A DNA stretch of 64,000 nucleotides from Semisulcospira habei (lineage: Eukaryota; Mollusca; Gastropoda; Semisulcospiridae). The notes beneath the pieces are model-generated. The model was not told where the DNA came from and made no database searches. It saw nothing but the letters and a program-made list of their open reading frames with translations. This document shows, piece after piece, positions 1-12,800 of the stretch; position 1 is the first letter of the stretch, and every line of letters starts with the position of its first letter. Position numbers and translations under genes: made by a program. The stretch covers positions 47,426,823-47,490,822 of the forward strand of contig BTPG01000004.1 of assembly GCA_036245525.1 (NCBI GenBank). The letters run 5' to 3'.

Positions 1-112
<112 letters not shown>

Positions 113-209
113 TAAATAAAACCAGTCCAAGAAAGCTGGCACCACACACTCCAAATATGGATCGAAGCAGCAGTGATGTGTGTTTGTGGATCCTTTCTTC
201 ATATTTTAA

Positions 210-337
<128 letters not shown>

Positions 338-399
338 GGGAAAAGGACTAATGTCGACGACCAGGAAGTGATTAGCCCTGATCATTTGTGCTTTTTTAC

Positions 400-483
400 C
401 TTGTCTGTCTGCACCGGCCATCTTGGACAGGATGGATCTGCCGACGGTTGAGATGACAGAGGAGATCACGGCCACAAACAACG
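400..483 (-). CDS. SLC46-type MFS transporter, second coding exon
   Basis: This 84-bp exon encodes a transmembrane-like segment ending in [15 protein letters not shown]. That matches the late helix and following R-S-x-L-S-K stretch of SLC46/proton-coupled folate-transporter-type proteins. On the minus strand it is bounded by an acceptor (GTTACAG, plus 484..490) and a donor (GTAAAAAAG, plus 391..399). The first exon at 8152..9448 ends one base into a codon, and this exon completes that codon as Ala and stays open, ending again in phase 1; the phase agreement supports the join. The intron between them is about 7.7 kb. Remaining C-terminal exons would lie left of base 1. Family is known; the join is inferred from sequence. 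Confidence 0.8.
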
Positions 484-509
484 CTGTAACACATAATGCA
501 TTTTTTGCG

Positions 510-887
510 CTCACTCAAGTGTGCAAGCAATCAGTCAGCCGAGCTCAACAACAGACCATGTAAGCGATCTACTCCAGGCAGGATACGAGATAATAGTTTG
601 CAATATCTCCTTTATAAAGGAACAGCGGGCTGAGGGAGGAGATATGGCCAAAGCCGGCCACTCTTCAAGAGAAACTGTACGGGCCTGTGGAGGCGCTACA
701 GAAGACCACAGACGGCGTTCGAGAAGAAGAGGAAGGAACAGCGGAAAACCCCTGTGACGTGTGTCTGCCGAACATGGATTGTGAAAGGAAGGGTACAAAA
801 GTCTTAGTTGAAGCAAGACCGGCAACATTGATAACCCGTTGTATTGGTGAATTTTAGCAGTCCAAGCCTGCCATGGAGCAGCTCGCT
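510..887. repeat. Old dispersed repeat, copy 1 (split by a TTAA element)
   Basis: The right part (about 735..890, resuming after 1106) resembles 34880..35085: both contain GGAAAAC..CTC, AAGACACAGC/AAGCAAGACCGG-like stretches and a GCAGMTCGCTTTAA end. In this copy the TTAA element at 888..1106 interrupts the repeat exactly at that TTAA. Class unknown; no coding potential recognised. Confidence 0.45.
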
Positions 888-1106
888 TTAACTCATCATC
901 TACCCCAGACACACCACAACAAGATAAGGATCGACCATGATAGTTCAAGGGTGATGCCAGAATAGCTTGGCGCCCATAGGCGCCAAGCTATTCTGACATC
1001 ACCCTTTAACTATCATGGTCGATCTGTGTCCTGCACTGCAATGCAGTCGGCGTCGGAGAACAACGGCAAACTTTGGGGATTTCGGTCTTGGGGTAAAATG
1101 AGTTAA
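888..1106. mobile_element. TTAA-flanked foldback MITE, CTCATT family, copy a
   Basis: The element starts TTAACTCATCATCTACCCCA and ends TTGGGGTAAAATGAGTTAA, giving 14-bp terminal inverted repeats inside a TTAA on each side. The middle (about 939..1022) is a palindrome with about 46-bp arms (GATCGACCATGATAG.. onward) and a loop containing CATA. It has no coding capacity. It lies in the first intron of the SLC46-like gene. Confidence 0.9.
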
Positions 1107-1251
1107 ATATCGATGCAGTTATTCGGAAAGCCGCCGAGAAGCAAATACAACCAAGTTCAATCAGCTAGGAATGTGTAGGTGAGAATTGTTGGTTACGACG
1201 TCTGTATACTGTCCAATCCCATCCAACCATCTATAAAATATAAACTCTGCC

Positions 1252-1350
1252 TACCCAATGCGCAAAAGGCCATCGGGCCGACTACAGCCGCTGTTGGCCC
1301 GCGGGCCAACGGCAGTCGATGTCGGCCCGATGGCTTTTGCGCACTGGGTA
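1252..1350. mobile_element. TA-flanked GC-rich hairpin MITE, copy 1
   Basis: TACCCAATGCGC at the left and GCGCACTGGGTA at the right begin a palindrome that continues through AAAAGGCCATCGGGCCGA. A second copy is at 8003..8094. Both ends carry TA, so a TA target duplication of mariner type is possible. Non-coding. Confidence 0.8.
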
Positions 1351-1418
1351 TAGACCATCTGTCTGTCTGCCCGCCCTGCCAGCCAGACAGTAGTGGAGTT
1401 TCGCGGCGGCACAAAAAG

Positions 1419-1459
1419 CTCACAAACCAGATAGGTGAGGCTAGCGCTGGCAGAATTGT
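1419..1459. repeat. 41-bp dispersed motif, copy 1
   Basis: CTCACAAACCAGATAGGTGA followed by GGCTAGCGCTGGCAGAATTGT recurs at 13395..13435 with one mismatch. It is probably the conserved end of a larger unknown repeat. The stretch 1460..2200 shows nothing else recognisable. Confidence 0.6.
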
Positions 1460-2205
1460 CAGTACTGTGTAGAATTGTCAGTATTGTGTAGGCACAAAAA
1501 GCGCTGTAATTTTGTGCCTCGGCAGGCAAGCTGGCACTGCTACAAAAGGCCATGCGCACTTTTCACTGGACGGTTTGTTTGTCCAAAAATGAGTGAATGC
1601 TTGGCGGGGGAGTTGGGATTATTATTTTATACCGACTGGTAATTAACCTTTCATTCGTTTTTTAGTATGCCATATAGATGCATATAGGAAGGTAATCATC
1701 ATGACCATTAAAAACCAGGTGCAAAATTGACCAGCAATCACTGAAGTAATGAAACTGATAAACCGGCAAGCGGCAGTTTTCTGTGGCCGGCATGCCAAAA
1801 TGTATGGCTTAAAAAAATAATATAATTTTTTTTTAAATCTTGTTTCTTTGTTTTGATACAGGTAGCTCAGGTGTTTCAAATTATTTCGTTTTTGTTCCAT
1901 TTTTTTTCAAACTGTTTTTGTTGGAGCAATATGATCAACAGAAACAGCTGTACCCGTCGTTGCTCACGTGCAGCATGTATGCGAGCCACAAGGGTGAACT
2001 GTTATGGTTGTGGTGTATCGTTTCATTTTATGTTTTTTTTTCTCTTTCTTTTCCTGTTGCTAGTTTAACGGCAGATAAGAGGGTTGATTAAAAGTAAATT
2101 GAAAACTTTTAGTTTTTAAAGGGTACTGGAGGTGAATGCAACATGGGACTTACTGTGTAGTCTAGCACACAACATAATCAGCTAGCAAACAGAATTAGTT
2201 AAATC

Positions 2206-2368
2206 GGAGCAGTAGTTCGGCCACAATAGAGTATTTAAAACAGAGTTTGTTACATCACGTAAACCATTCTGTGTTACATGCCAGTGTTGAGAGCAGTATA
2301 TGTGACATCACAAATGCTATTTTTAATATTCTGTTGTGGCGGAATAAATATTTAAAGCGATCTGCTCC
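2206..2368. repeat. Imperfect inverted repeat, MITE-like
   Basis: The left end GGAGCAGTAGTTCGGCCACA is matched in inverse by CCGCCACAACAG and GATCTGCTCC at the right end. The interior is AT-rich and non-coding. Target duplication not clear. Confidence 0.45.
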
Positions 2369-2504
2369 TGGGCTGTTTTTGTTGCTAAAATGACCTTATT
2401 ATTTAGCCACAGCCAACTATTGAAGATAGTATTTGTGACCTTATTAATTGTCTGTTCTAATCTTACCGTTGAGAAAAAAATGACATCAAGTGTTGTTGTC
2501 AACC

Positions 2505-3113
2505 GTATTTAAAAAAATACGGTAGACTTTGAAATGGGGCTGGTCGGAGCGCATTCCGGAGCATGTACATGACGTTTTTGGCGTGCGGGGCAGAAATTCT
2601 GTCAAAGAAGTAACAAGAAAAAAATGACGTCACGTCTAGCTACGCAAACCTTGCTAGAGGACATGTTTTTGGCGCCAATACCGTATGTGTGTGTAAAAGA
2701 ATTATCTCGGGACCATTTTTTTAATATTTTTTTTTAAAATTAAGATGCTCATTGGCGAGAAAATGGCCGTTTCACATAAACCGGTTGACCCACATTGGAG
2801 TCTGTATTTTTTCTTACTTTTACCAGATATTTTGCGTTTAGCTAGATAAAAGGGAGATATTGAATGAGTTCGTTAACCAGCATTGTACCTCTAGAACTTT
2901 TTGAGTTATAACATTTTTAAGTCCCTTCTATTTATAGAAGGGACTTTTTAGAACGGGTTGCGGTGGGGAGAATTTAATAGCATGTCCATGATGTAAAAGG
3001 CGGGCAGGCTAAACCTGTAACAATTGAAGTAACAAGACAAAAATTCCGTTATGTCTAGTTACGCTAACCTCGCTGCTGAACGTACATTTGGCGCGAAGCG
3101 CCGTATGTGCGTA

Positions 3114-3205
<92 letters not shown>

Positions 3206-3570
3206 CAAGAGAATCTCCGATATTTCTGTACACACAAGCTTGAAACTTGGCCTCGTAAGTGGGTGGCTAAGAGAGCCTCAGTTGAATGTCTCATTGAAGA
3301 CATAAACAACCGTTTATAGGAAGTCGGTTGACCCAGATTAGAGTCCGTAATTTTTGTCATATTTACTTGAACTTTTGCATATAGCTAGTTGGAGAAGGAC
3401 ATTGGATGAGTTCGTTAGCCAGCTTTGTATCCTTTCAACTTATTTAGTAAAAATTTGTTCTTTTCAGAAAATAATTAAAACAGTAAAAAACATTCACTTG
3501 TAGAGAAAGTCAGACAGTGCCGGTGACGTAAAAGAAGCAACTCCGTCACCATGCAGACATTTTATGACGT

Positions 3571-3642
<72 letters not shown>
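2505..3642 (+). repeat. Microsatellite-bearing repeat family G, two adjoining copies
   Basis: The first copy (about 2505..2920) and second copy (about 2921..3642) share ACGTCATGTCTAGYTACGC, an unstable GT segment, CAAGCTTGAAACTTGG, a GTTGACCCAGATTAGAGTC-like stretch and GAKTTCGTTARCCAGC. The second copy begins near the palindrome GTCCCTTCTATTTATAGAAG, holds (GT)n at about 3114..3202 and ends in GACGTAAAAGAAGCAACT plus (CT)n at about 3573..3642. Related copies are at 10028, 15005, 16100, 25190, 45060, 57470 and 63050. Non-autonomous, class unknown. Confidence 0.7.
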
Positions 3643-3644
<2 letters not shown>

Positions 3645-5866
3645 GAGTAGAAGTGCCCCAGGTAGGGATTAGCGATCACTACCCTATGTGCTGCTGCTTG
3701 ATCTTAAAATCGGATAATTCTTTCCGCAGCACCAGCACACAACCATTAGATACAGATCGCTTAAACACTTTAACAAGGATGCTTTTCTTTATGATCTTAG
3801 TCACGCGCCATTTGATATGGCCTATCACCATAATGACCCTGACGACGCTTTGACTGAGTGGTACAGATTGTTCCTTGGTGCTCTAAATAAACATGCTCCA
3901 TTCAGACAGAAAAGGGTAAAGAACCCCCAACTTCCTGCCTGGTTAAGTAAGGAAATCAAGGTTGCCATGCAAGTCAGAAATGAATATAAACGAAATAAAG
4001 ATTTTGCAGCTTTTCGGAAACACAGAAATTACGTAAAACATTTAGTAAGAACAGCTCAGAGATCGCATTTCCATCGTCTTATGGACGGCAAAAAAGATAT
4101 TGTGTCTGTGTGGCGTGCGCTCAATGCTTTTTCGAGGTCTAAAAATACCGCACAATGTACACAAATATCGCCTGATGTATTCAATCAGCATTTTCTCTCC
4201 ACTGCCAGTAAATTACTTAAGAATACGTTCCCCGATCATTCACCTGTTGTGTCGAACAAGTTAAAGACGTTCTGCGCAGAAAGGCTCAGTCCTGACACCT
4301 CATTCACTGTTCCGCTCTTAACAATTTATGACGTGGGGAAAAACATTTCATCATTAAAGAATAAAGGTACGCCTGGCCATGATGGTATTAGTAGCGTTGT
4401 CTTAAAGATGGCCATATATCACTGAGTCACTAACATACATATATAACCTTTGTATTCAGCAAGGGAAATTTCCGTCTAGTTTAAAGAAAGCTAAGGTAAT
4501 CCCCCTGCCTAAAACAAAAGATCTCACTGATCCTAACATGTTCAGACCTATTTCCCTGTTGTCAACTGTATCCAAACCACTCGAAAAGCATATTCATACG
4601 CACTTACATCAGTTCCTGGAAAAACACAAGCTCTTTCATCCACTACAGTCTGGCTTTCGTCGGAAACACTCATGTCATACAGCACTAATACACTTAGTTG
4701 ACAGATGGCTGGCCGCCATAAATAGCGGACAAATGAATGGAGCTGTATTTTTGGACCTGTCAAAAGCGTTTGACCTAGTTAATCATGATAAACTGATTCA
4801 AAAACTTGCTGTTTATCAGTTAAGTGTTAGCACCCTTGCGTTTTTTACATCATATCTGCACGGACGTACACAATATGTGTATGTAAATGGAACAAACTCA
4901 GTAGAAGGCGTGATACAGCACGGGGTACCACATGGGTCAATTCTTGGCCCATTATTGTTTTCTATTTTTATCAATGATCTTCCTTTACATATATCTGACC
5001 CCAATGTCACTTGCAGCCTCTTTGCTGACGATGGAACACTTGACCTTTCATCATCAAATGTAACCTGTATGACTCAGTCACTACAGAAAAGCTTGAACGA
5101 TGTATCTGAATGGTGTAAAAACAATTCCATGATACCGAACCCTGATAAAACTAAATGTATGTTAATTACAACCAGGCAGAAACATCAGCTGAATCCACCT
5201 CGCCTTATGCTCTCGTTTAATGGCCAGCTTGTTGAACAAGTCAGAGAACAGCGCGTGCTTGGTATCATCATAGACGACAAGTTGTGCTGGCAAAGTCACA
5301 TAACTAAAGTATGTAAAACAGTATCTAAAAATTTATTCCTTTTATCAAAATTGAGATATTTCACTGATGAACCAACAAGGAAGCTTTTCTATTGTGCCCA
5401 TATACAGCCACATTTAGATTATGTCTCCACTGCTTGGGGCGGCAGTAGTGACGCAAACTTAAGTTGAAAAGGCTGAACTCGCTCCACAAAAGGGCCATAA
5501 AACTAATTGTTGACAGGTCTACAGAAGTCATAAGTACTGACGATAAATTCAAGCTGCTAGATATCCTGCCACTTGAGCAGCAATTTAGTTACAACAAGCT
5601 GATACTCGTGTACAAAATTACACGCTCGGAAACGCCAACCTATCTCACTAATATATTTCATTTCGCTCACAGGTCTAGTCGAACACCAGGAAACAATCTG
5701 GTAGTGCCCATGCCACGTCTAGATATTTATAAGACATCCTTGTCTTATTCAGGAGCTAAGATTTGAAACACGATTCCCGCAGATATTAGAGCAGCCTCTT
5801 CAGTCAAAACGTTCAGGACACAACTGCTGAAATATATTAGAAGTAGATAAAATACTATTTCAGCTA
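3643..5866 (+). pseudogene. LINE 1 endonuclease-reverse transcriptase ORF, lightly broken
   Basis: This ORF would have made the nicking and target-primed reverse transcription protein of the LINE. An endonuclease tail (about 3643..3800) is followed by an open stretch to 4425 with the RT entry motif GTPGHDGISS. A frameshift near 4425 leads to an open stretch to 5467 carrying LDLSKAFDLVNHDKLI, GVPHGSILGPLLF and FADDGTL, the RT palm motifs with FADD in place of YADD. A TGA at 5465..5467 interrupts before the C-terminal stretch KRLNSLHKRAIKLIVDR. Only about three lesions break it, so it is fairly young but this copy is not active as read. Confidence 0.85.
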
Positions 5867-6017
5867 CGTGTTACATGTGGTGTGTCATGTCTGGCGGGTG
5901 CGCATTGGTATACCAGTCTGCGCGTCGAACCCTTGCGATCGTGTGTGTGTCGAGCTTTTGCTTTTGATTAGAATTATTATTTCATTTTATTCATGTACAT
6001 ATTAACTTTTTACCCCG

Positions 6018-6106
<89 letters not shown>

Positions 6107-6190
6107 TGCGTGGTGTATGCGTGAGCAAGGACATGATTGAAAACAGGTCTATGGCCTTGGAAAATAAAGTTTCATTTCATTTCATTTCTC
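3643..6190 (+). mobile_element. 5'-truncated non-LTR retrotransposon (LINE 1)
   Basis: The element begins inside the APE endonuclease (VGISDHYPM, the S-D-H motif), continues through a linker and a reverse transcriptase, then an untranslated region with (GT)n (about 6019..6101), and ends AATAAAGTTTCATTTCATTT, a short TTTCA tail. (CT)n tracts lie on both sides (3573..3642 and 6187..6285), so it appears to have landed inside a CT microsatellite. It sits in the SLC46-like intron, antisense to the gene. Clade: CR1/L2/Jockey-like, judged by motif style only. Confidence 0.88.
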
Positions 6191-6196
6191 TCTCAC

Positions 6197-6285
<89 letters not shown>
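6186..6285. repeat. (CT)n microsatellite
   Basis: CTCTCACTCACT followed by pure CT. It is the right-hand flank of LINE 1 and probably continuous with 3573..3642 before insertion. Confidence 0.95.
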
Positions 6286-6288
<3 letters not shown>

Positions 6289-6289
6289 C

Positions 6290-6560
6290 TGTCGGGTACG
6301 ATTAGGTCAATTGTGACCTGTATGCCCTAGGTGTGAAAATCAGACAATGTTCTGTACCACTTTTTAGGAGTCATTTGTAAAACAAATACCATAACTTTAT
6401 TTTTTCTTTTACGAAAAAAAATATCTTCTCATTAATACCAGCATTTTGTTTTTAAAAACAGTGTTTGCATAAGCCTGTTGTTTGTCCTGGCCCTGGGGTA
6501 GGATTAGGTGAAATTGTGACCTGTAAGCCCTAGGCGTGAAAATCAGCAAGAAAATTGCAA
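6290..6560. repeat. Dispersed repeat with GTGACCTGTAAGCCCTAGG motif
   Basis: Two short versions of the motif (about 6300..6345 and 6500..6555) and one at about 30045..30125 share GATTAGGTSAAATTGTGACC and GGCGTGAAAATCAGCAAGAA. Function and class unknown. Confidence 0.5.
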
Positions 6561-6597
6561 AGTTGATTTTCTGATACGTCAAATGTTAGATTACTTG

Positions 6598-7255
6598 TAG
6601 GTAAAAGCATTGTCAGGGGAGAGAAGTGTGCATGATCGACCAGTGATCATATATCTACTTGGTCAAAGCACCAAACAAAAAGATAGGAAAGAAAGTGACT
6701 AAAAGCAATGCATATGGAAGCCACCCCCCGAAGGGGGGCGTATCACATATCCCACTGTTCCAGCCACTCGGTGCATGGAAATTTAAATCTAGGTCCCCCA
6801 AAGGGGGGGGGGGGGGGGGGTCCAGATATTTAGCCGGTGTGGACAGCTGTTTCGGTCTTCGCGACCTCGTCAGCTCACCATTCGGCATACTGGTGGAATG
6901 CAGGAACTTTTGCCTACCTGCAAAGACAGCCACATTTTACTGTGGTGTTTGCAGCGTATACATTCCATGCCTCCACCTAGATCTAAATTTCCATGCACCC
7001 TAAGAGAGAACCTACTAAAAGGGGGGAAGGGGTTGCAGTCGATATTGTAGTAATAAATGAAAGGAAAAGGGGAGACTGCCAGTGCTAATATTTTAGGAAG
7101 ATTACAAAGTAAAGTAGGTAAAAGCACTGTCAGGGGAGAGAAGCGTGCATGATCGACCAGTGATCGTAGATCTACTTGGTCAAAGCACACAAAAAAAGAT
7201 AGGAAAGAGGGGGTGCGCTAAGAAAGTGACTGAAAGCAATGCATAAGGAATATGG
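6598..7255. repeat. Direct repeats of about 125 bp enclosing an inverted repeat
   Basis: GTAGGTAAAAGCAYTGTCAG through AAAGCAATGCATA occurs at about 6598..6712 and 7113..7245. Between them GTGCATGGAAATTTAAATCT (6771) and its inverse AGATCTAAATTTCCATGCAC (about 6979..6998) face each other, around a G-run at 6806..6820. The layout could be a composite insertion or a tandem duplication later broken up. No gene seen. Confidence 0.6.
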
Positions 7256-7479
7256 TATATCAACCTGCATGTCAACAATGGGATAGGGCTCAACGTGACA
7301 AGAGCCGATTGACTAGGCCGATACTCCTAGCCTCCCATTTAAGTAGAAGCCAAGGCTAACGTGGAATGTTGGCACCAGTGAGCCGGATCCTAAAGGGAAC
7401 CTCAGCCACCAAAAATGAATTAACAGTATTCAACGGTAGTTGGTCGAGTCTCTGTGAGTAATTTAAAATAAACACCAAC

Positions 7480-7620
7480 GAACCACTGAAAAAGTCTATC
7501 AAGCTATAAAATACAATTTAAATCAAATCAAATCAAATTAATCAAAACAATCAATCAATCAGTCAGTCAGTCAATCAACTGAGAAAAATAACAAATAAAT
7601 AAATAAATAAATAAAGGCTG
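7480..7620. repeat. Short simple repeats (AATCA)n, (AGTC)n, (AAAT)n
   Basis: AATCAAATCAAATCAAAT, CAATCAATCAGTCAGTCAG and AAATAAATAAATAAAT occur in succession. The stretch 7256..7480 and 7620..8000 holds no gene I can support. Confidence 0.8.
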
Positions 7621-8002
7621 CAATGGCCATAATTTCACCAGCATTGTATGTGGTGTTTCACGGGAAACTCGACATGAACATTGAAACGTGCTCTAAAAGT
7701 GATCTGTTTCAGGGTTGGCCTTGTTATCATTCGCCGATACAACAGCTTCACAATGTTGTCATGCCTCAAATAAGAGTTTTCTACCCTTTTTTTCACCATA
7801 CATGTCAGTAGACACACGGAACCGAGTTTTTCTACTGCCCTTGTATGAGTCGGGGAATGGGGTGCGCGCGGAGGATAATAAGAGTATTACATTTTATGAC
7901 ATGCAAACGTCATAGATGATGGTAGCTATTTTGTGCAGCATCACTTATTGTAAGACATACTAAGAACATTAATTAGGGTGGTGTTTCTAGCTATTAGCTC
8001 TG

Positions 8003-8094
8003 TACCCAGTGCGCAAAGGCCATCGGGCCGATGTCGGCCGCCGTTGCCTCGCGCACGGCCGATATCGGCCCGATGGCCTTTTGCGCATTGGGTA
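8003..8094. mobile_element. TA-flanked GC-rich hairpin MITE, copy 2
   Basis: TACCCAGTGCGCAAAGGCC at the left mirrors GGCCTTTTGCGCATTGGGTA at the right, with ATCGGGCCGA further in. It lies about 57 bp inside the first intron of the SLC46-like gene, close to the splice donor. Confidence 0.8.
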
Positions 8095-8151
8095 GCGGGT
8101 CGCTTTAAAGAATACCATGAATAAATAAAGCAGGAGCATGCAGGGGCTTAC

Positions 8152-9448
8152 CGCCGTACAACATGACTGAGGTTTGGGCCAGGCCTTCCATTGCCAAGCC
8201 GCCGGCGTTGGAGAGCAGGCCTATGCACAGCAGAATGGGGTCAGAGAACATCTTCTGTAGAACGTGCACGCCCGCTAGTCCCACCACAGACTTGACCGCA
8301 TTGCCCACTGCTCCATACACGCCGACTTGTTTGGAGTTCCAGCAAAACGGCGGGCCCAGCTGGTAGATGGTGAAGACGTTGCCGTGCGCCATGTTGGCTG
8401 TCCAGAAGACAAGCAGGTTGAGCAGCATGAGGCAGAACATGGCCCGCTGTCGCACACTACCCGACGTCACGTAGAAAGCGAAGATGTGCTTGACGTACTT
8501 GACAGGGTTCGCGCATCGCGATCGGCCGTCTGCGTTAGTGACAGTTTCTGGAAGAAAACCCACAGCAACGATCAAGGCAATAAAGCTGAAAGTTGTAGGC
8601 CAGAGAGAAGAGTAAAAGTATCCGGAAGTATCGATGAGATATCCGACTGTCAGCTGCCCAAGAGGGTAGGCCATCTGTAGAACGAACTCCGCCACAGCAA
8701 TAGCTAGAGTACGAGTTTTTTCGGGGGGTGTAAGGTCAGCCGTGAAAGCAAAGCCCGCCAAAAACAGCACGCAGAACGAGCCGCTGCAACCATCTACCAA
8801 GGTCCCCACGTAACAATAGATCAAGTCTAGGTCAAACCTCATGATGACGCCATAGATGATTTGCTTGATGAAGGAGGCCAGGCAGGCAAAGAGGACGAGA
8901 GGTCGACGCCCGATAACGTCAGACACGGATCCCAGTACGATGGTGGCCACGATCATGGGGAAGATGCCGACATAGCTCAGGTACATCATGAACGTGGACA
9001 CCTCCTTCTGTAGTTCCGCCTCCTGCTGTACCAGCGGGTCGCTACTGTTGCTCGCACACTCGCTTCTAGCTGGTGCACCTACAGTGCCGTTACTCTCATC
9101 ACGGTCGCTCTCGTTGAAGAATATGGGGTAGAAGCGACTGTAGTAGTACTGCGACGCGAGAGGTGTTTGCGCCGATCCGCTGACGTTGTAACAGAAGAAG
9201 ACGATCAGCAGAGTTACCCGGGCACGAGTGACGGGAAACGACTTAGATCTAGGGCCTGATCCGAGTATCACGGGTGCTGATTCAGATACTGGGTCGTCTC
9301 TATAGGTCAGCAGAGGTCCGAACTGGTCATCGTTGACAGAGGCCGGTTCAGAGTGCTGGTCCTGACTGACCGTCCCATAAACGGTCTTCACCGGGCGGGC
9401 CCTGAAAGAACGAGGGGACCTCAGCAGGTGATCGTCCTCATCCGCCAT
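8152..9448 (-). CDS. SLC46-type MFS transporter, first coding exon
   Basis: A membrane carrier of the major facilitator superfamily, closest by pattern to SLC46 (folate/heme-type and related solute carriers); the substrate cannot be told. Residues 1-75 are a hydrophilic cytosolic tail. The first membrane helix (about 77-95) is followed by a long loop with N-x-S/T sites (NES, NGT, NSS), then further helices. The MFS signature GSVSDVIGRR is at about 173-182, between helices 2 and 3, and GFLPETV follows helix 6. The chosen start is the ATG at 9448 in context AAAGCGATGG. The exon ends ..MLYGG at a donor GTAAGC (intron starts at 8151) in phase 1, which fits exon 400..483. About nine of twelve helices are here; the last come from later exons. 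No break seen. Confidence 0.88.
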
Positions 9449-10027
9449 CGCTTTGATCCAGAGCACAGAATGGCTGAGTTCAGTTCCGCTTAGGGCGTGA
9501 TCTTTTGATATTTTGGCACTGTGTGAAAAGCATACCCAAATTCTCAGTACGAAGTCGCACCAGAGGTGTTACCGGGCCGATCCTAGTGTGACAGTGCCGG
9601 TTTCTTCTCACGTTCTGTCACCTGTGACCGGTACACGGTGTATTTCTCACTGCTGCACAACAGCAGTAGGCCGTCTTAGTCCGAAGACCACATAATTATC
9701 CTGTGAAATCAGTGGAGCCAGTCACCGCCTTGCCAGCCATGCGTTTTCCATTGCTTTATTTTTGAGCACGTAATTATGCTGAACAAAGTCTTCACAGTTT
9801 GAGAAACATGGATTGGTGGATAACAAGTCCATAGCTGCCTTCACTGTAGCTTTGTTCCGTTGCCATTATTTCTGTTGAGGAGGAGAGCTTTATAAATTTT
9901 TTAATCGATATCAACTCACAGACAAACGATGAAATCTGACCATAATGTCGTTACTGCTCAGTTTACTATTCAGCTATAGGGGAAAGGCACACATATTAAG
10001 CCGGCTCCATCCTTCTATTCTTTTTTA
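9449..10027. other. Upstream region of the SLC46-like gene, nothing recognised
   Basis: It should contain the promoter and 5' untranslated region of the minus-strand transporter. I see no clear TATA box, repeat or further exon. Confidence 0.4.
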
Positions 10028-11690
<1,663 letters not shown>

Positions 11691-12321
11691 TTGCCCAGGG
11701 AAAGCTTTTTTGGAGTGGTTACTTTAGTATATGTGTCCACTCCATAAAGTTGTCCCTTCTTTGACACATGTATTGATATATTGTATAATAAGCAAATTAT
11801 ATTAACAAATTTGCATGACACACTCTCCTTCCCAAAATCATTTGCAGGCCAAAAAAATTCAATCTTGATTCTTGCATTTGTCAAAACGGAAATGTGAAAT
11901 AGGCTCATACTGCAACATTAACAAGTGCCTTTTATGCAGTAGTGATTAAATGCTTCTTAGTGAACGTACGCTCGAAATATCTTCTCCATACACAGGCATG
12001 AATGGACAGCAGACGCCAGCAAACGAGCGAAACAAATTGCTGAACAAGTGAAATTGACAAGACGCCCGTTAGCAATATAATAAGCAACAACCTGAGAAAA
12101 AGGCTAAATAAAGGCTAAATAAAACAAACCTGTTGGTATCTTATGTCATTATCTGCGATTTAATTACGAGTAGAAAATGACTAATTTTTTCATAGTCAGA
12201 CAAAATCTGCGCACTTAGCCTATAGTCCGAAACACAGTCATCTGCCAATCATATGTTTTGTCTGAACACTGCAATCAGCAGCAAGCTGAAGGACGCGAGG
12301 TACATTTTTGTTTTGGACTGG
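11691..12321. other. AT-rich non-coding stretch
   Basis: No convincing reading frame, inverted repeat or known motif was recognised here. Confidence 0.4.
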
Positions 12322-12468
12322 ATACATAAATTATAATGAGCCAAATTTTGCTTGATATAGTGGCATTATGACTCTGACATTTTGATTGGGTCTCGTCATC
12401 ACATCTGCTTGTTATCGACACTATATCAAGCAAAATGTGGCTCAATATAATATAATATCATGTATCTA
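12322..12468. repeat. Long inverted repeat, MITE-like palindrome
   Basis: GAGCCAAATTTTGCTTGATA (12340 region) is mirrored by TATCAAGCAAAATGTGGCTC (12424 region), and the outer GATACAT and ATGTATC also pair. Arms are about 45 bp around a spacer of about 55 bp. Non-coding. Confidence 0.7.
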
Positions 12469-12469
12469 G

Positions 12470-12800
12470 GTAAAGTCAACCTGATTTCATACAAATTATA
12501 GCAAGACTGAAATTGTGCCGTGAAATTCAAGTGTTGTCACCATTTGTCTCAAATCTTGGAAGCCAAAGTTGAAAACATATTATGTAAAATCTAAAATTAC
12601 GTCATGACAATGACATTTTTCAAACGAATGATGCATATCCAGTGTGGCCCCTAAAAAACTCATTGAGGAATTGGCAAATCTGCGAGGCTTTATCAATAGA
12701 GCTCTATTTGCATCAGTCAGGTCAATGACAACAGGTAGAGACCCTTGACAGCGAGGACAGCTCTCATATAAATGGGGCTTTATGGGTTATGGCATAAGTC
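12470..12800 (-). repeat. Dispersed repeat S, reverse copy
   Basis: Inverse relative of 14633..14985: TAGGTAAAGTCAACCTGATT, AGCAAGACTGAAATTGTGCC, ACGTCATGACAATGAC and GTAGAGACCCTTGACAGCGA all find counterparts. Other copies are at 45957..46305 (reverse) and 61585..61710 (partial). Confidence 0.75.

Noticed and set aside
3494..3679. Arg-Glu and Ser-Leu repeat frames at 3494, 3551 and 14973..15397
   Set aside because: Translations of (CT)n or (GA)n tracts.
8163..8680. Open frames on the strand opposite the SLC46-like exon
   Set aside because: Shadow frames of a clear membrane-protein exon.
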